A program made the translations under genes and the position numbers. This document shows positions 23,904 through 39,980 of a DNA stretch of 64,000 nucleotides, one piece after another. The notes beneath the pieces were generated by a model that was given only the letters and a program-made list of their open reading frames with translations, was not told where the DNA came from and made no database searches. The DNA lies in the NCBI GenBank assembly GCA_036378315.1, contig DASUWU010000177.1, positions 1-64,000 of the forward strand, in the 5' to 3' direction. Numbering within the stretch: position 1 is the first letter of the stretch; each line of letters begins with the position of its first letter. Source of the stretch: CALAED01 sp036378315 (GTDB lineage Bacteria > Actinomycetota > Actinomycetes > Streptosporangiales > Streptosporangiaceae).

Positions 23904-24938
23904 ATGAGGGGCACGACAGGGGCCGCGGCCAAGTTGCTGATCTTCGTCGTCGTCACGACGCTGGCCACCGGCATGCTCGCCGTGACCATCGCGGGCACCC
24001 GCTTCGGCAGCAACCGGACGTATCGCGCGATCTTCACCGACGCGGCCGGGCTGCTCAGCGGCGACGACGTCCGGGTGGCCGGGGTACGGGTCGGCGAGGT
24101 CAAGAAGATCTCCCTCTACCAGGGACATCTGGCCGCGGTCACCTTCACCGTGGCCAAGGACGGGCCGTTCAGCGCCGGGATGCCCAGGTCGACGCTGGCC
24201 CAGATCCGCTACCGCAACCTGGTCGGGCAGCGCTACGTCAGCCTGGCCGAAGGGCCGGGCACGCAGGGCGACCTGCTGCCGCCGGGCGGCACCATCCCGG
24301 TGGCGCAGACGCAGCCGGCGCTCGATCTGACCACGCTCTTCAACGGCTTCCGCCCGCTGTTTCGGGTGCTCGAGCCGGCCGACGTCAACAAGCTCGCCTT
24401 CCAGATCGTGCAGACCCTGCAGGGCGAGGGCGGCACGGTCAACAGCCTGCTCGCGCACGTGGCGTCGCTGACCAACACCATCGCCGACCGCGACAGGGTC
24501 ATCGGCGACGTGATCGACAACCTCAACCAGGTGCTCGGCACGATCGACGAGCGGCGGGTGCAGCTCGGCCAGCTCATCGGCCAGCTCCAGTCGTTCGTCA
24601 CCGGCGTGGCCGGCGACCGCCAGGCGATCTTCGACTCGCTCAGCCAGATCAACGACCTGACCGGTGTCACCTCCGACCTGCTGCTCCAGGCCCGCCCGTC
24701 GCTCAAGAACGACATCGCCGGGCTGAACAAGCTGGCCGGCACGCTGGCCGACCACGGCGGCACCCTCGACACCACGTTGCGCCGCACCCCCGACCGGCTG
24801 AACCAGCTCGCCAGGGCGTCGTCCTACGGCTCGTGGTTCAACTTCTACCTGTGCAGCTTCGACGCCAGGATCGTGCTGCCCGGCGGTCCGGCGTTCCAGA
24901 CGCCGACGGTCGTGAACGACAACGAGAGGTGCAAGTGA
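23904..24938 (+). CDS. mceB: Mce family protein MceB
   Basis: 344 residues: one N-terminal membrane anchor (KLLIFVVVTTLATGML), MlaD domain at about residues 38-118 (IFTDAAGLLSGDDVRVAGVRVGEVKKI, LVGQRYVSLAEG), then a long alpha-helical stretch. It ends with the conserved pair of cysteines (YLCSFDARIVLPGG and NERCK). It begins 22 bases after mceA and runs close to mceC. Shorter than MceA/C/D/F, as MceB usually is. Confidence 0.92.
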   Translation: MRGTTGAAAKLLIFVVVTTLATGMLAVTIAGTRFGSNRTYRAIFTDAAGLLSGDDVRVAGVRVGEVKKISLYQGHLAAVTFTVAKDGPFSAGMPRSTLAQIRYRNLVGQRYVSLAEGPGTQGDLLPPGGTIPVAQTQPALDLTTLFNGFRPLFRVLEPADVNKLAFQIVQTLQGEGGTVNSLLAHVASLTNTIADRDRVIGDVIDNLNQVLGTIDERRVQLGQLIGQLQSFVTGVAGDRQAIFDSLSQINDLTGVTSDLLLQARPSLKNDIAGLNKLAGTLADHGGTLDTTLRRTPDRLNQLARASSYGSWFNFYLCSFDARIVLPGGPAFQTPTVVNDNERCK

Positions 24939-24984
24939 TGGCCGGCCGCAGATCGGCGCGGCCGGCGCCGAGGGGGTGGACGTG

Positions 24985-26064
24985 ATGCGCGTCCCGTTCC
25001 GGGAGCGGAATCCGGTGCCCATCGGGCTCGCCGGCCTGGCCGCGATCGCCGTCGCCCTCTTCGCCGTCCTGAACCTGTCCAGCATCCCCTTCATCGGCGG
25101 CGGCACCACATACACCGCGGCGTTCGCCGAGGCCGCCGGCCTGAAGAAGAACGAAGAGGTCAGGATCGCCGGCGTCAAGGTCGGCAAGGTCACCGGGCTC
25201 GACCTGCAGGGCGACCATGTCAAGGTCACCTTCCAGGTCGACAAGGGCGTCAGGCTGGGCGACCTCACCCGCGCCGAAATCAAGATCAAGACCGTGCTCG
25301 GCTCCCACTACCTCGCGCTCGACCCGCGCGGTCCCGGCCGGCAGGATCCGCACCAGCAGATCCCGGTCTCGCGTACGGCGACGCCGTTCGAGATCGTCCC
25401 GGCGGTGAGCCAGCTCAGCCAGCGGGTCGAGGCCATCAACGTCAAGGAGCTGGCCAGATCGTTCGACACGCTGTCGGCGACGTTCAAGGACTCGCCGGCC
25501 GAGGTGCGCGCCTCGCTGCGCGGCCTGCGCCGGCTGTCCACCACGATCGCCTCCCGCGACGACCAGCTCCACGAGCTGGTCGGCCGGGCCAAGAACGTGA
25601 CGCAGGTGCTCGCCGACCGCAACCAGCAGATCGTCAAGCTGATCGACGACGCCGACACGATCCTGCGCGCCGTGCAGGCCCGCCGCGCGGTCATCCACCA
25701 GCTCCTCATCAACACGGTGGCGCTGACGCAGCAGCTCAACGGCCTGATCGCGGACAACCAGGCGCAGCTGGGACCGGCCCTGGACAACCTGCAGCGGGTC
25801 AACCGGATCCTGCTGAAGAACCAGGACAACCTGGACCGGCTGATCCGGCTCTGGGCGCCGTTCGCCGGCCAGTTCACCGACGCCGCCGGCACCGGCCGGT
25901 GGTTCGACAGCTACATCCAGAACCTCATCCCGATCCCCGCCCACGTCGAGACCGGCACCCAGGGAGGCGGCGCGCAGCAGAACCAGAAGCAGTCGAACGG
26001 GCAGCGCGACGGCGGGCAGCCGGGGTCCACCCCTTCGTCCAACCCGTTGCCCCTCCTTCCGTGA
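24985..26064 (+). CDS. mceC: Mce family protein MceC
   Basis: 359 residues from the ATG at 24985, about seven bases after AGGGGG; GTG codons at 24976 and 24982 are alternatives. N-terminal membrane anchor after a basic start (RVPFRERNPVPIG), MlaD domain (AFAEAAGLKKNEEVRIAGVKVGKVTGL, KTVLGSHYLALDPRG), helical rod, and a Gln/Pro/Ser-rich C-terminal tail. Member of the six-protein Mce assembly, third in order. Confidence 0.92.
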   Translation: MRVPFRERNPVPIGLAGLAAIAVALFAVLNLSSIPFIGGGTTYTAAFAEAAGLKKNEEVRIAGVKVGKVTGLDLQGDHVKVTFQVDKGVRLGDLTRAEIKIKTVLGSHYLALDPRGPGRQDPHQQIPVSRTATPFEIVPAVSQLSQRVEAINVKELARSFDTLSATFKDSPAEVRASLRGLRRLSTTIASRDDQLHELVGRAKNVTQVLADRNQQIVKLIDDADTILRAVQARRAVIHQLLINTVALTQQLNGLIADNQAQLGPALDNLQRVNRILLKNQDNLDRLIRLWAPFAGQFTDAAGTGRWFDSYIQNLIPIPAHVETGTQGGGAQQNQKQSNGQRDGGQPGSTPSSNPLPLLP

Positions 26065-26074
26065 GTGACCTCCC

Positions 26075-27373
26075 ATGAGTTCCGTGAGCAGGCAGGTGCA
26101 GGTGTCGCGATCAACCATCCTCAGGGCCGGGGTCGCCGTGCTCGTCGTGGCGCTGGTGGCGGGCCTCGTGGCGGTCCTCTGGCCGGACCACCCGCAGCGC
26201 CGGCTGACCGGCTACTTCACCGCCACCGTCGGTCTCTACCCGGGCGCCGACGTCCGGGTGCTCGGCATCCGCGTCGGCAAGGTCACCAAGATCACACCGG
26301 TCGGCCGGTCCGTGCGGGTCGAGATGTCGTACGACGCGAACCGGAAGATCCCGGCGAACGCCCAGGCCGTCATCGTCAACCAGTCACTGGTGGCCGACAG
26401 GTACGTCCAGCTCACCCCCGTCTACCGCGGCGGCGCCACGCTGGCCGACCGCGCGACGCTGCCGCTCACCCGCACCGTGACCCCGGTCGAGATCGACGAC
26501 ATCACCGGCAGCCTGGACAACCTGAACAAGGCGCTCGGGCCGAGCGGCGCCAACGCGAACGGCTCGCTGTCGCGGCTGCTGCAGGTGGGCTCGGACACCC
26601 TGACCGGCCAGGGCGACGACATCAGGGCCACGATCGGCGACTCGGCCAAGGTGCTCAGCACGCTGAGCGAGGACCGCAAGGACATCACCGCCAACATCGA
26701 GAACCTGCGGCAGATCACCGAGGCGCTGGCGGTCAACGACGGCGAGGTGCGCGACTTCAACGGCCATCTGGCCCAGGTGTCGGCGCAGCTCGCCGGGGAG
26801 CGCGACGACCTGCGCGCGGCGCTGTCCGCGCTCGGCCCCACGCTGCGGAACCTGTCCAAGTTCGTCCGGGGCAACCGCAGCCGGCTGGCGGCGAGCGTCC
26901 GGCAGCTCGCCCAGATCACTTCGGTGCTGGTCAAGGAACGCGACAAGCTCGGCGACTTCCTGACCTCCGCGCCCGTCGGCATCAGCAACCTGTCGCACGC
27001 CTACGACCCGATCAGCGGCACCCTCGACACCCGGACCGACCTGCGCCAGTTCGACAACCTCGCGACGTGGGTCTGCTCGCTCGCCTTCTCGCTGGGCACG
27101 CCGCCCGACCAGTGCGAGGCGCTGCTCACCCCGATCAACCCCGTCGGCCAGCAGCTCGACCTGCTGCAGGCCGACCTGTCGTGGGTCACCGCGCTGACCA
27201 CGAGCTACAACCCGATCCCGCCGCCCCCTGACGCGTTCGGCCCTGGCGGCCGGCCGTCGTCCAAGCAGGGAAAGCCGGCCGGCTCGGCGAAGCCGAAGCA
27301 GCAGCAGGCGCAGTCGCCGCCGGCGGCGCAGCGCGGGGTGGGCGGGTTGCTACCCGGAGGAGGTGCCCCGTGA
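26075..27373 (+). CDS. mceD: Mce family protein MceD
   Basis: 432 residues. Basic N-terminus and membrane anchor (residues of about 15-37), MlaD domain (FTATVGLYPGADVRVLGIRVGKVTKI, VADRYVQLTP), a long helical section, and the segment WVCSLAFSLGTPPDQC with two cysteines that probably form a disulfide. The C-terminal 50 residues are Pro/Gln/Lys-rich. Its TGA overlaps the mceE GTG by four bases. Confidence 0.92.
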   Translation: MSSVSRQVQVSRSTILRAGVAVLVVALVAGLVAVLWPDHPQRRLTGYFTATVGLYPGADVRVLGIRVGKVTKITPVGRSVRVEMSYDANRKIPANAQAVIVNQSLVADRYVQLTPVYRGGATLADRATLPLTRTVTPVEIDDITGSLDNLNKALGPSGANANGSLSRLLQVGSDTLTGQGDDIRATIGDSAKVLSTLSEDRKDITANIENLRQITEALAVNDGEVRDFNGHLAQVSAQLAGERDDLRAALSALGPTLRNLSKFVRGNRSRLAASVRQLAQITSVLVKERDKLGDFLTSAPVGISNLSHAYDPISGTLDTRTDLRQFDNLATWVCSLAFSLGTPPDQCEALLTPINPVGQQLDLLQADLSWVTALTTSYNPIPPPPDAFGPGGRPSSKQGKPAGSAKPKQQQAQSPPAAQRGVGGLLPGGGAP

Positions 27374-28761
27374 GCCGACCCGTGAGCCGACCCGTCAGCC
27401 GCGCATCAGGCCGGCTGCGTCCGGTCCTCGCCGCGGTCGGCGCCACCGCGCTCGCGGCCGGCGCCGCCGCCGGCTGCTCGTTCCGCGGCGCCGAGTCGCT
27501 GCCGCTGCCCGGCGGCCCCAACCTCGGCGGGCATCCGTACCAGATAAAGATCGACTTCGCGAACGTGCTCGACCTCGTGCCGCACTCGGTCGTCAAGGTG
27601 AACGACGTCTCCGTCGGCGAGGTCACCGGCATCCGGCTCGACGGCTGGCACGCCAGGGTCACCTGCAAGGTCCGCGGCGACGTCGCGCTGCCGGACAACG
27701 CGATCGCGACCGTCAGCCAGACGAGCCTGCTCGGCGAGAAGTTCGTCGCGCTGTCCAGGCCGGCCGACGAGCCGCCCGAGGGACGTCTCGCGCAGGGCGA
27801 CCTGATCCCGCTGTCGCGTACGTCCCGGAGCACCGAGGTCGAGGAGGTGCTGTCCGCGCTGTCCGCGTTGCTCAACGGCGGCGGCATCGAGCAGATCTCC
27901 ACGATCACGCACGAGCTGAACGTCGCGCTGAGCGGACGTACCGACACCATCCGCGACGTGCTGGACCAGGTCGACACCTTCGTCGGCACGCTCGACCGCA
28001 ACAAGGACTCCATCACCAGGGCGATCGACAGCATCGACCGGCTCACGGCCAAGCTGGCGGCGGAGAAGGCGACGATCGCGCGGACGCTGGAGGGGACGGG
28101 GCCGGCGCTCAAGATCCTCAACCAGAACCGGGCCGACCTGACGAAGATGCTCGTCAGCCTGAGCAAGTTCGGCCAGGCCGCGACCAGGGTGATCAACGCG
28201 TCGCGGGACGACCTGCTGGCCAACCTGCGGGCCCTGCAGCCCGTCCTGGACAATCTCAACAAGGCCGGCGCCGACCTGCCGAACGGCCTGGAGACCCTGC
28301 TGACGTTCCCGTTCCCGCCGACCGCGACCAACGCGCTGCGCGGCGACTTCGCCAACCTCCACATCACGCTCGACCTCGATCTCGGCGTGCTCGCGCACAA
28401 CCTGCTCGGCGGCACGGCGCTCGAAGGGCTGGTCAAGCAGCAGGACAGGATGCGCGACCTGATCCAGCCGCCGGACCTCACGCTGCCGCAGACCCCGCCC
28501 GGCGTGCTGCCGCCGGCCGGGCTCCCCGGGCTGCAGCCGGGCGGCGGCGGAGCCGGCGGTGCGGGCGGTGGCGGCGGCCTGCTGCCCGGCCTGCCGGGCG
28601 GCGGTCCGGCGGGCGGCCAGCCGAGCCAGACGCCGGGCGGGACGCCGAGCGGCCGGCCGAGCGGCATCGGCGGGCTGTTGCCGCCGCTGTCGTCGGGGCC
28701 GCTCGACCCGGCCGGCGGCGAGCGGCCGGCCGCCACCGGCCAGGGAGGGGGCGTGGCGTGA
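27370..28761 (+). CDS. mceE: Mce family lipoprotein MceE
   Basis: 463 residues. Unlike its neighbours it has a lipoprotein signal ending AAAGC, with the acylated cysteine at residue 36, the hallmark of MceE/LprK-type subunits. The MlaD domain follows (IKIDFANVLDLVPHSVVKVNDVSVGEVTGI, SLLGEKFVALS), then the helical rod and a Gly/Pro-rich tail of about 90 residues with repeated GGG and PGG runs. Start and stop both overlap adjacent genes (GTGA). Confidence 0.93.
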   Translation: MSRPVSRPVSRASGRLRPVLAAVGATALAAGAAAGCSFRGAESLPLPGGPNLGGHPYQIKIDFANVLDLVPHSVVKVNDVSVGEVTGIRLDGWHARVTCKVRGDVALPDNAIATVSQTSLLGEKFVALSRPADEPPEGRLAQGDLIPLSRTSRSTEVEEVLSALSALLNGGGIEQISTITHELNVALSGRTDTIRDVLDQVDTFVGTLDRNKDSITRAIDSIDRLTAKLAAEKATIARTLEGTGPALKILNQNRADLTKMLVSLSKFGQAATRVINASRDDLLANLRALQPVLDNLNKAGADLPNGLETLLTFPFPPTATNALRGDFANLHITLDLDLGVLAHNLLGGTALEGLVKQQDRMRDLIQPPDLTLPQTPPGVLPPAGLPGLQPGGGGAGGAGGGGGLLPGLPGGGPAGGQPSQTPGGTPSGRPSGIGGLLPPLSSGPLDPAGGERPAATGQGGGVA

Positions 28762-30203
28762 TCCTCAAACGCGGCGTCAAGCTGCAGCTCATCGTCTTCG
28801 CGCTGATCACGGTCCTCGGCATCGGCTACACGGCGGTACGGTTCGTCGGCATCGGGCGCGGCGTGCTCAACCGCGGCTACGTGGCGTACGTCGACCTCAC
28901 CGACTCGGGCGGCATCTTCACCAACGCCGAGGTCACCTACCGGGGCGTGACGGTCGGCCGGGTCGGCCCGATCGAGCTGACCCGCGACGGGCTGCGGGTG
29001 CGGCTCAACCTCGACCGCGGCCACCACATCCCGCGCGACACGGTCGCGATCGTCGCGAACCGCTCGGCGGTCGGCGAGCAGTACATCGACCTGCGTCCGC
29101 GCAGCGACGGCGGGCCCTACCTGGACAGCGGGGCGCCGTACACCATCCCGCGCCAGGACACCAGGCTGCCGGTCTCGACCGAGGAGTTGCTCGGCAACCT
29201 GGACAAGCTGGTGGCCTCGGTCAGCCCGCGCGACCTCGCCACCGTGGTGAACGAGCTGGACAAGGCGTTCGCCGGCTCGGCGGCCGACCTGCAGTCGATC
29301 CTCGACTCCAGCGACCGCCTGCTCAAGGAGGCCGACGCCGACTTCCCCGCCGCCTCCGACCTGCTGGACGCCGGCCGGGTGGTGCTCGACACGCAGCGCG
29401 CCGAGGGGACCAACATCCGCTCGTTCGCGCGGAACCTGGCCCTGCTGACCGACGAGCTGCGTCGCGACGATCCCGACCTGCGCGGCCTGCTGGACAGCAC
29501 GACGCCGGCGGCGACCGACACCAGCCGGCTGATCAGCGACCTGTCGCCCACGCTGCCGGTGCTGCTGGCGAATCTCACCTCGACGGGCCAGGTCATCGCC
29601 TCGCGCATCGACGGCCTGCGGACGTTGCTCATCCTGTACCCGGCCACGCTGGCCGGCGGGTTCACCACGACGCCCGGCGACGGCACCGAGCACTTCGGGC
29701 TCGTGCTCAACCTCAACACGCCGCCGCCGTGCACCAAGGGGTACGAGAAGACCAAGATCCGCTATCCGCAGGACACCAGGACGGTCCAGGCCCAGCAGGG
29801 CGTCGGCTGCAAGCTGCCCCCCGGCTCGCAGCAGGACGTGCGGGGTGCCAGGAACGCGCCGCCGCCGCGACCGGCCCCCGCCGTCCCGCCCGGCGCCACC
29901 GCAGGCGCGGGGGAGCCGCCGGGAGGGTCATCAGGGGACCAGCACAAGTCCCGGAAGCACCAGGGATCCCAGCAGGCCGACGCGGCGCAGGCGTCCCAGG
30001 ACGGCGGCGGACAAAGCGCCCAGCCGGCCGCTGGTCAGGACTTTTCCGCCAATTCGATTGTGATGTCCGGGTACGATCCGGTGACCGGGGCCGTTATCGG
30101 GCCGAATGGCGAGCGGTATGTCATCGGCTCCACCGGCGGTCAGCAACATTTGTTGGGAGACGCCTCGTGGAAGTGGCTGCTGCTCGGCCCGCTGGCGCAG
30201 TAG
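28758..30203 (+). CDS. mceF: Mce family protein MceF
   Basis: 481 residues, the last of the six. A single membrane anchor comes right at the start (LKLQLIVFALITV-like), then the MlaD domain (YVDLTDSGGIFTNAEVTYRGVTVGRVGPI, SAVGEQYIDLRP) and helical rod. After PPPCTKGYEKTKIRYPQD and GVGCKLPP, a Pro/Gln-rich linker leads to a short C-terminal module (MSGYDPVTGAVIGPNG, SWKWLLLGPL) typical of MceF. The gene for the Mce-associated protein starts inside its last 37 bases. Confidence 0.92.
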   Translation: MILKRGVKLQLIVFALITVLGIGYTAVRFVGIGRGVLNRGYVAYVDLTDSGGIFTNAEVTYRGVTVGRVGPIELTRDGLRVRLNLDRGHHIPRDTVAIVANRSAVGEQYIDLRPRSDGGPYLDSGAPYTIPRQDTRLPVSTEELLGNLDKLVASVSPRDLATVVNELDKAFAGSAADLQSILDSSDRLLKEADADFPAASDLLDAGRVVLDTQRAEGTNIRSFARNLALLTDELRRDDPDLRGLLDSTTPAATDTSRLISDLSPTLPVLLANLTSTGQVIASRIDGLRTLLILYPATLAGGFTTTPGDGTEHFGLVLNLNTPPPCTKGYEKTKIRYPQDTRTVQAQQGVGCKLPPGSQQDVRGARNAPPPRPAPAVPPGATAGAGEPPGGSSGDQHKSRKHQGSQQADAAQASQDGGGQSAQPAAGQDFSANSIVMSGYDPVTGAVIGPNGERYVIGSTGGQQHLLGDASWKWLLLGPLAQ

Positions 30204-30721
30204 GCCGGCTGGTCGATCACCGCGGGCCCCTCGGCAGGCCGCTGGGGCGGCTCGCCGCGGCCGTGCTGGCCGCGCTCGTCCTCGGACTCGCGGCGTGGGC
30301 GACGTCGCTGGGCCTCGACGTCCGGGCCGCGCAGCACCGCGCCGACCAGCAGGACGCCGTCCGGCAGGCCGCCAGGCAGGAGGCCGTCAACCTGGTCAGC
30401 ATCGACTATCGCAGCGTGCAGCAGGACGTCGACAGGGTGCTCAGCGGAACCACCGGCGAGGCCAGGGACCAGTGGGCCCAGCTGTCGAAGCAGTTCGTCG
30501 ACCAGATCGCCAAGGCGCAGGCGACGTCCATCGTGCAGTCCGACCCGAAGGTCGGCATCGTGTCGATGGACGGCGACTCCGCCGAGGTGATCGTGTCGGT
30601 GAGCTCGGTCGTGTCCAGCCCGAAGGCCAAGCAGGGCACGCCTAGAAACTTCCGGTTCTCGATGAACCTGACCCGCAGCGGCGGGCACTGGCTCATCTCG
30701 AGGTTTGGGATCGTTCCATGA
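30167..30721 (+). CDS. Mce-associated membrane protein, first
   Basis: 184 residues from a GTG at 30167 behind GGGAGA, inside the 3' end of mceF in another frame. One membrane helix (about residues 24-44) is followed by a domain of the VirB8/SnoaL-like fold seen in Mce-associated (Mam) proteins: DYRSVQQDVDRVLSGTTGEARDQW, then beta-strands ending HWLISRFGIVP. Mam proteins stabilise Mce transporters. The start is inferred from the ribosome site; GTG at 30173 is an alternative. Confidence 0.8.
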   Translation: MEVAAARPAGAVGRLVDHRGPLGRPLGRLAAAVLAALVLGLAAWATSLGLDVRAAQHRADQQDAVRQAARQEAVNLVSIDYRSVQQDVDRVLSGTTGEARDQWAQLSKQFVDQIAKAQATSIVQSDPKVGIVSMDGDSAEVIVSVSSVVSSPKAKQGTPRNFRFSMNLTRSGGHWLISRFGIVP

Positions 30722-31416
30722 CGGGTCCGCTGACGCTCCTCGGCCGCCGCAGGCATGCGCACGGCGCTGCCGAGCCCGCCGACGTTCCCGAGGCCGCGGA
30801 CGGCCCTGAGGCGCTGGACGAGCCGGCGGATGACCCCCGGGCCGACGCGGGACGCGCACGGCGAGCCGGCCGAGCCGGAAGGGCCGGTCGGGCCGGTCGG
30901 GCCGGCGGGACCGTGCGGCGCCGGCCGTCGGCCGGCGCGCAGATCCTCGCGCTGCTCGCCCTCGTGGCGCTCGTCCTCGCGGCCGCCGTGGTGAACCTCA
31001 AGGACCGGGGCGACACGCTGCGCGGCAGGGCGAGCGGCGGGCAGCAGGCGATGTTCGCCGCGGCGACCGCGGCCCAGGACCTGTCGTCCTACGACTACAG
31101 GACGCTCGAGTCCGACATCAAGACGGCCGCCGGCCAGACGACCGGGCAGCTCCGCACCGACTACGAGCGCCAGGCGCAGGCGATCATGGCGACCGCGCGG
31201 CAGCAGCAGGTCGTCGTGAACGCGCAGACAGTGAAGTCCGGAGTCGTGAGCGCGACCGGGGGTCAGGTGGTCGTGCTCGTCTTCCTCAACAGGACGACGA
31301 GCAAGCTCGCGTCGTCCGCCGCCGGCCAGGAACGCACGCCCGACCAGCTCAGGCTGCTGATGACCATGAAGAAGACCGGCGGGCGCTGGCTGGTCGCCAA
31401 GGTCGAGCTACTCTGA
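30718..31416 (+). CDS. Mce-associated membrane protein, second, with Arg/Ala/Gly repeat
   Basis: 232 residues, overlapping the preceding gene by four bases (ATGA). The cytoplasmic N-terminus is first acidic, then carries five RAG tripeptides in a row (residues of about 47-62). One membrane helix at about 76-94 follows, then the Mam/VirB8-like domain: SSYDYRTLESDIKTAAGQTTGQLRTDYE, ending GRWLVAKVELL. It closes the mce operon. Confidence 0.82.
   Translation: MTGPLTLLGRRRHAHGAAEPADVPEAADGPEALDEPADDPRADAGRARRAGRAGRAGRAGRAGGTVRRRPSAGAQILALLALVALVLAAAVVNLKDRGDTLRGRASGGQQAMFAAATAAQDLSSYDYRTLESDIKTAAGQTTGQLRTDYERQAQAIMATARQQQVVVNAQTVKSGVVSATGGQVVVLVFLNRTTSKLASSAAGQERTPDQLRLLMTMKKTGGRWLVAKVELL
30858..30908 (+). 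repeat. In-frame RAG codon repeat
   Basis: Nine-base units close to CGGGCCGGT repeat about five times and encode consecutive Arg-Ala-Gly in the cytoplasmic part of the second Mce-associated protein. Slippage-type expansion is likely. Confidence 0.6.
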
Positions 31417-31706
31417 TCGCCGTCGCCTGGCGGCTCTCCGGGGTCTTAAACTATGGCCTTCCTCACTGCTGGTCGGTGCCGGAAATGTCCATGTCCGCTC
31501 TTGACTACAGCCCGAGGACGAGCGATGCTGCCAAGCAACTGTGATGCATCCTGCGGCGCGTAAGTTGCATGCAGTGTAGCGGTCGGCTACACTGCCCCTT
31601 TGCGCTGCCCTCTGACGATCCAGGTGTGAAAGCCCTCATCGCTCCCACTCGTGGGTCGTCTGGCGTGCGTGTCAAAGTCCGCCGCGAGCCCTCGGAAGGA
31701 CCACTC
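31417..31706 (+). promoter_or_regulatory. rpoB upstream region: promoter and leader
   Basis: A 290-base gap between the mce operon and rpoB, lower in GC than its surroundings. It contains the predicted promoter at 31565-31593 and a leader of about 107 bases. No strong terminator for the mce operon was found, so read-through into rpoBC cannot be excluded. Open frames here (one from 31569 joined to rpoB) lack a ribosome site. Confidence 0.55.
31565..31593 (+). promoter_or_regulatory. Predicted rpoBC promoter overlaid by an inverted repeat
   Basis: TTGCAT (31565-31570) and TACACT (31588-31593) have a 17-base spacer. The inverted repeat GCAGTGTAGC (31571-31580)/GCTACACTGC (31586-31595), loop GGTCG, fills the spacer and covers the whole -10. 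A repressor bound there would block RNA polymerase. Confidence 0.6.
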
Positions 31707-35174
<3,468 letters not shown>

Positions 35175-35207
35175 TCGCTAACGACAAATAGGGGACTGGT
35201 ACGTAAA

Positions 35208-39080
<3,873 letters not shown>

Positions 39081-39093
39081 TCCACCGATCACA

Positions 39094-39135
39094 CGCGGAG
39101 GCCGCTTCCGGGATCACCCGGAAGCGGCCTCCGCG
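39094..39135. terminator. Very strong terminator after rpoBC
   Basis: A 19-bp perfect stem (39094-39112 with 39117-39135, beginning CGCGGAGGCCGCTTCC) closes on the loop ATCA and is followed by CGTTTCC. It starts 14 bases after the rpoC stop and lies before a convergent gene, so it probably works in both directions. Confidence 0.9.
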
Positions 39136-39184
39136 CGTTTCCGGCATGCGGGAGCGCAGGCGTCCAGCGTGGTCCTGGGCGGGC

Positions 39185-39913
39185 TCAGACGGCGTAGGTG
39201 CGGAGCACGGCGAGGGCCTGGGGTCCGTGCGGGCCTGTGGCCTTCAGCGTCGAGTCGGCGGGCGCCATCCGGCGGGCGGCCACGCGGCAGAACTCGCCGG
39301 CCGGCCCGGTGATGGTGGATGGGGCGTCCGGCTCGCCGAACTGCCACGTCCGCCCGTCGGGCGCGGTGAGCTCGCAGTAGACGGGACCGCCCTCGATGCC
39401 CTCGACGCCGAATGCGTACGGCAGGGTGCGGTGGCCGAGCCAGGCGATGTGGCGCAGCCGGCCGGTGTCCGGGTAGGGGATGCCGAGCGCGTCGGTGATG
39501 TCGTGGCCGTGCGCCCAGTGTTCGGCCAGCCGGGTGGTGGCCAGGGCCGCGGGGGAGATGCGGTTGGTGATCCACTGCAGGCGGGTGCCCCTGGGCCGGG
39601 TGCGCAGCGCGGCGGGCGTGGCGAAGGCGGCGGCGCGCCAGCGGGCGAGCAGATCGGTCGGGTCGACGCCGCGCTCGGCGGCCACGAAGTCGTCCGCCCA
39701 GGCGTCGACCCTGCCGGCGCGCTGGTCGGCGACGAGGTCGCCGGCGATCGCGGCGGCGATGAGCTCCTCGGACTGGGTCAGGTGCAGCACTACGTCGGCG
39801 ACGGTCCATCCCGCCGCGGCCGACGGGTGGACCCACTGCCCGGCGGTGAGCCCGGCGAGCACGCCATCCAACTGCTCGTACTCGGCAGTGAGGTCGTCGA
39901 AGATGTCCGGCAT
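39185..39913 (-). CDS. TIGR03084-like / maleylpyruvate isomerase N-domain protein
   Basis: 242 residues. The N-terminal four-helix DinB/MDMPI-like fold is evident (DLTAEYEQLDGVLAGLTAGQW..., GWTVADVVLHLTQSEELIAAA), with the H of VLHL and the later WAHGHDITDALG supplying the usual three-His metal pattern. A C-terminal beta-rich domain follows (GPVYCELTAPDGRTWQFG). Such proteins in actinobacteria are often mycothiol-dependent enzymes, but the reaction here is unknown. Convergent with rpoC. Confidence 0.8.
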   Translation of the reverse strand: MPDIFDDLTAEYEQLDGVLAGLTAGQWVHPSAAAGWTVADVVLHLTQSEELIAAAIAGDLVADQRAGRVDAWADDFVAAERGVDPTDLLARWRAAAFATPAALRTRPRGTRLQWITNRISPAALATTRLAEHWAHGHDITDALGIPYPDTGRLRHIAWLGHRTLPYAFGVEGIEGGPVYCELTAPDGRTWQFGEPDAPSTITGPAGEFCRVAARRMAPADSTLKATGPHGPQALAVLRTYAV

Positions 39914-39980
39914 ACGACGACGCTACCGAATGCCGTTCGGTCCAACAACGCCGCGCCGGCCGCGTCCAGGTGACAGGTGC

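Noticed and set aside
31569..31706. 46-codon N-terminal extension of rpoB
   Set aside because: The first codons lie inside the predicted promoter, and the TTG at 31707 has a good ribosome site and the conserved N-terminus.
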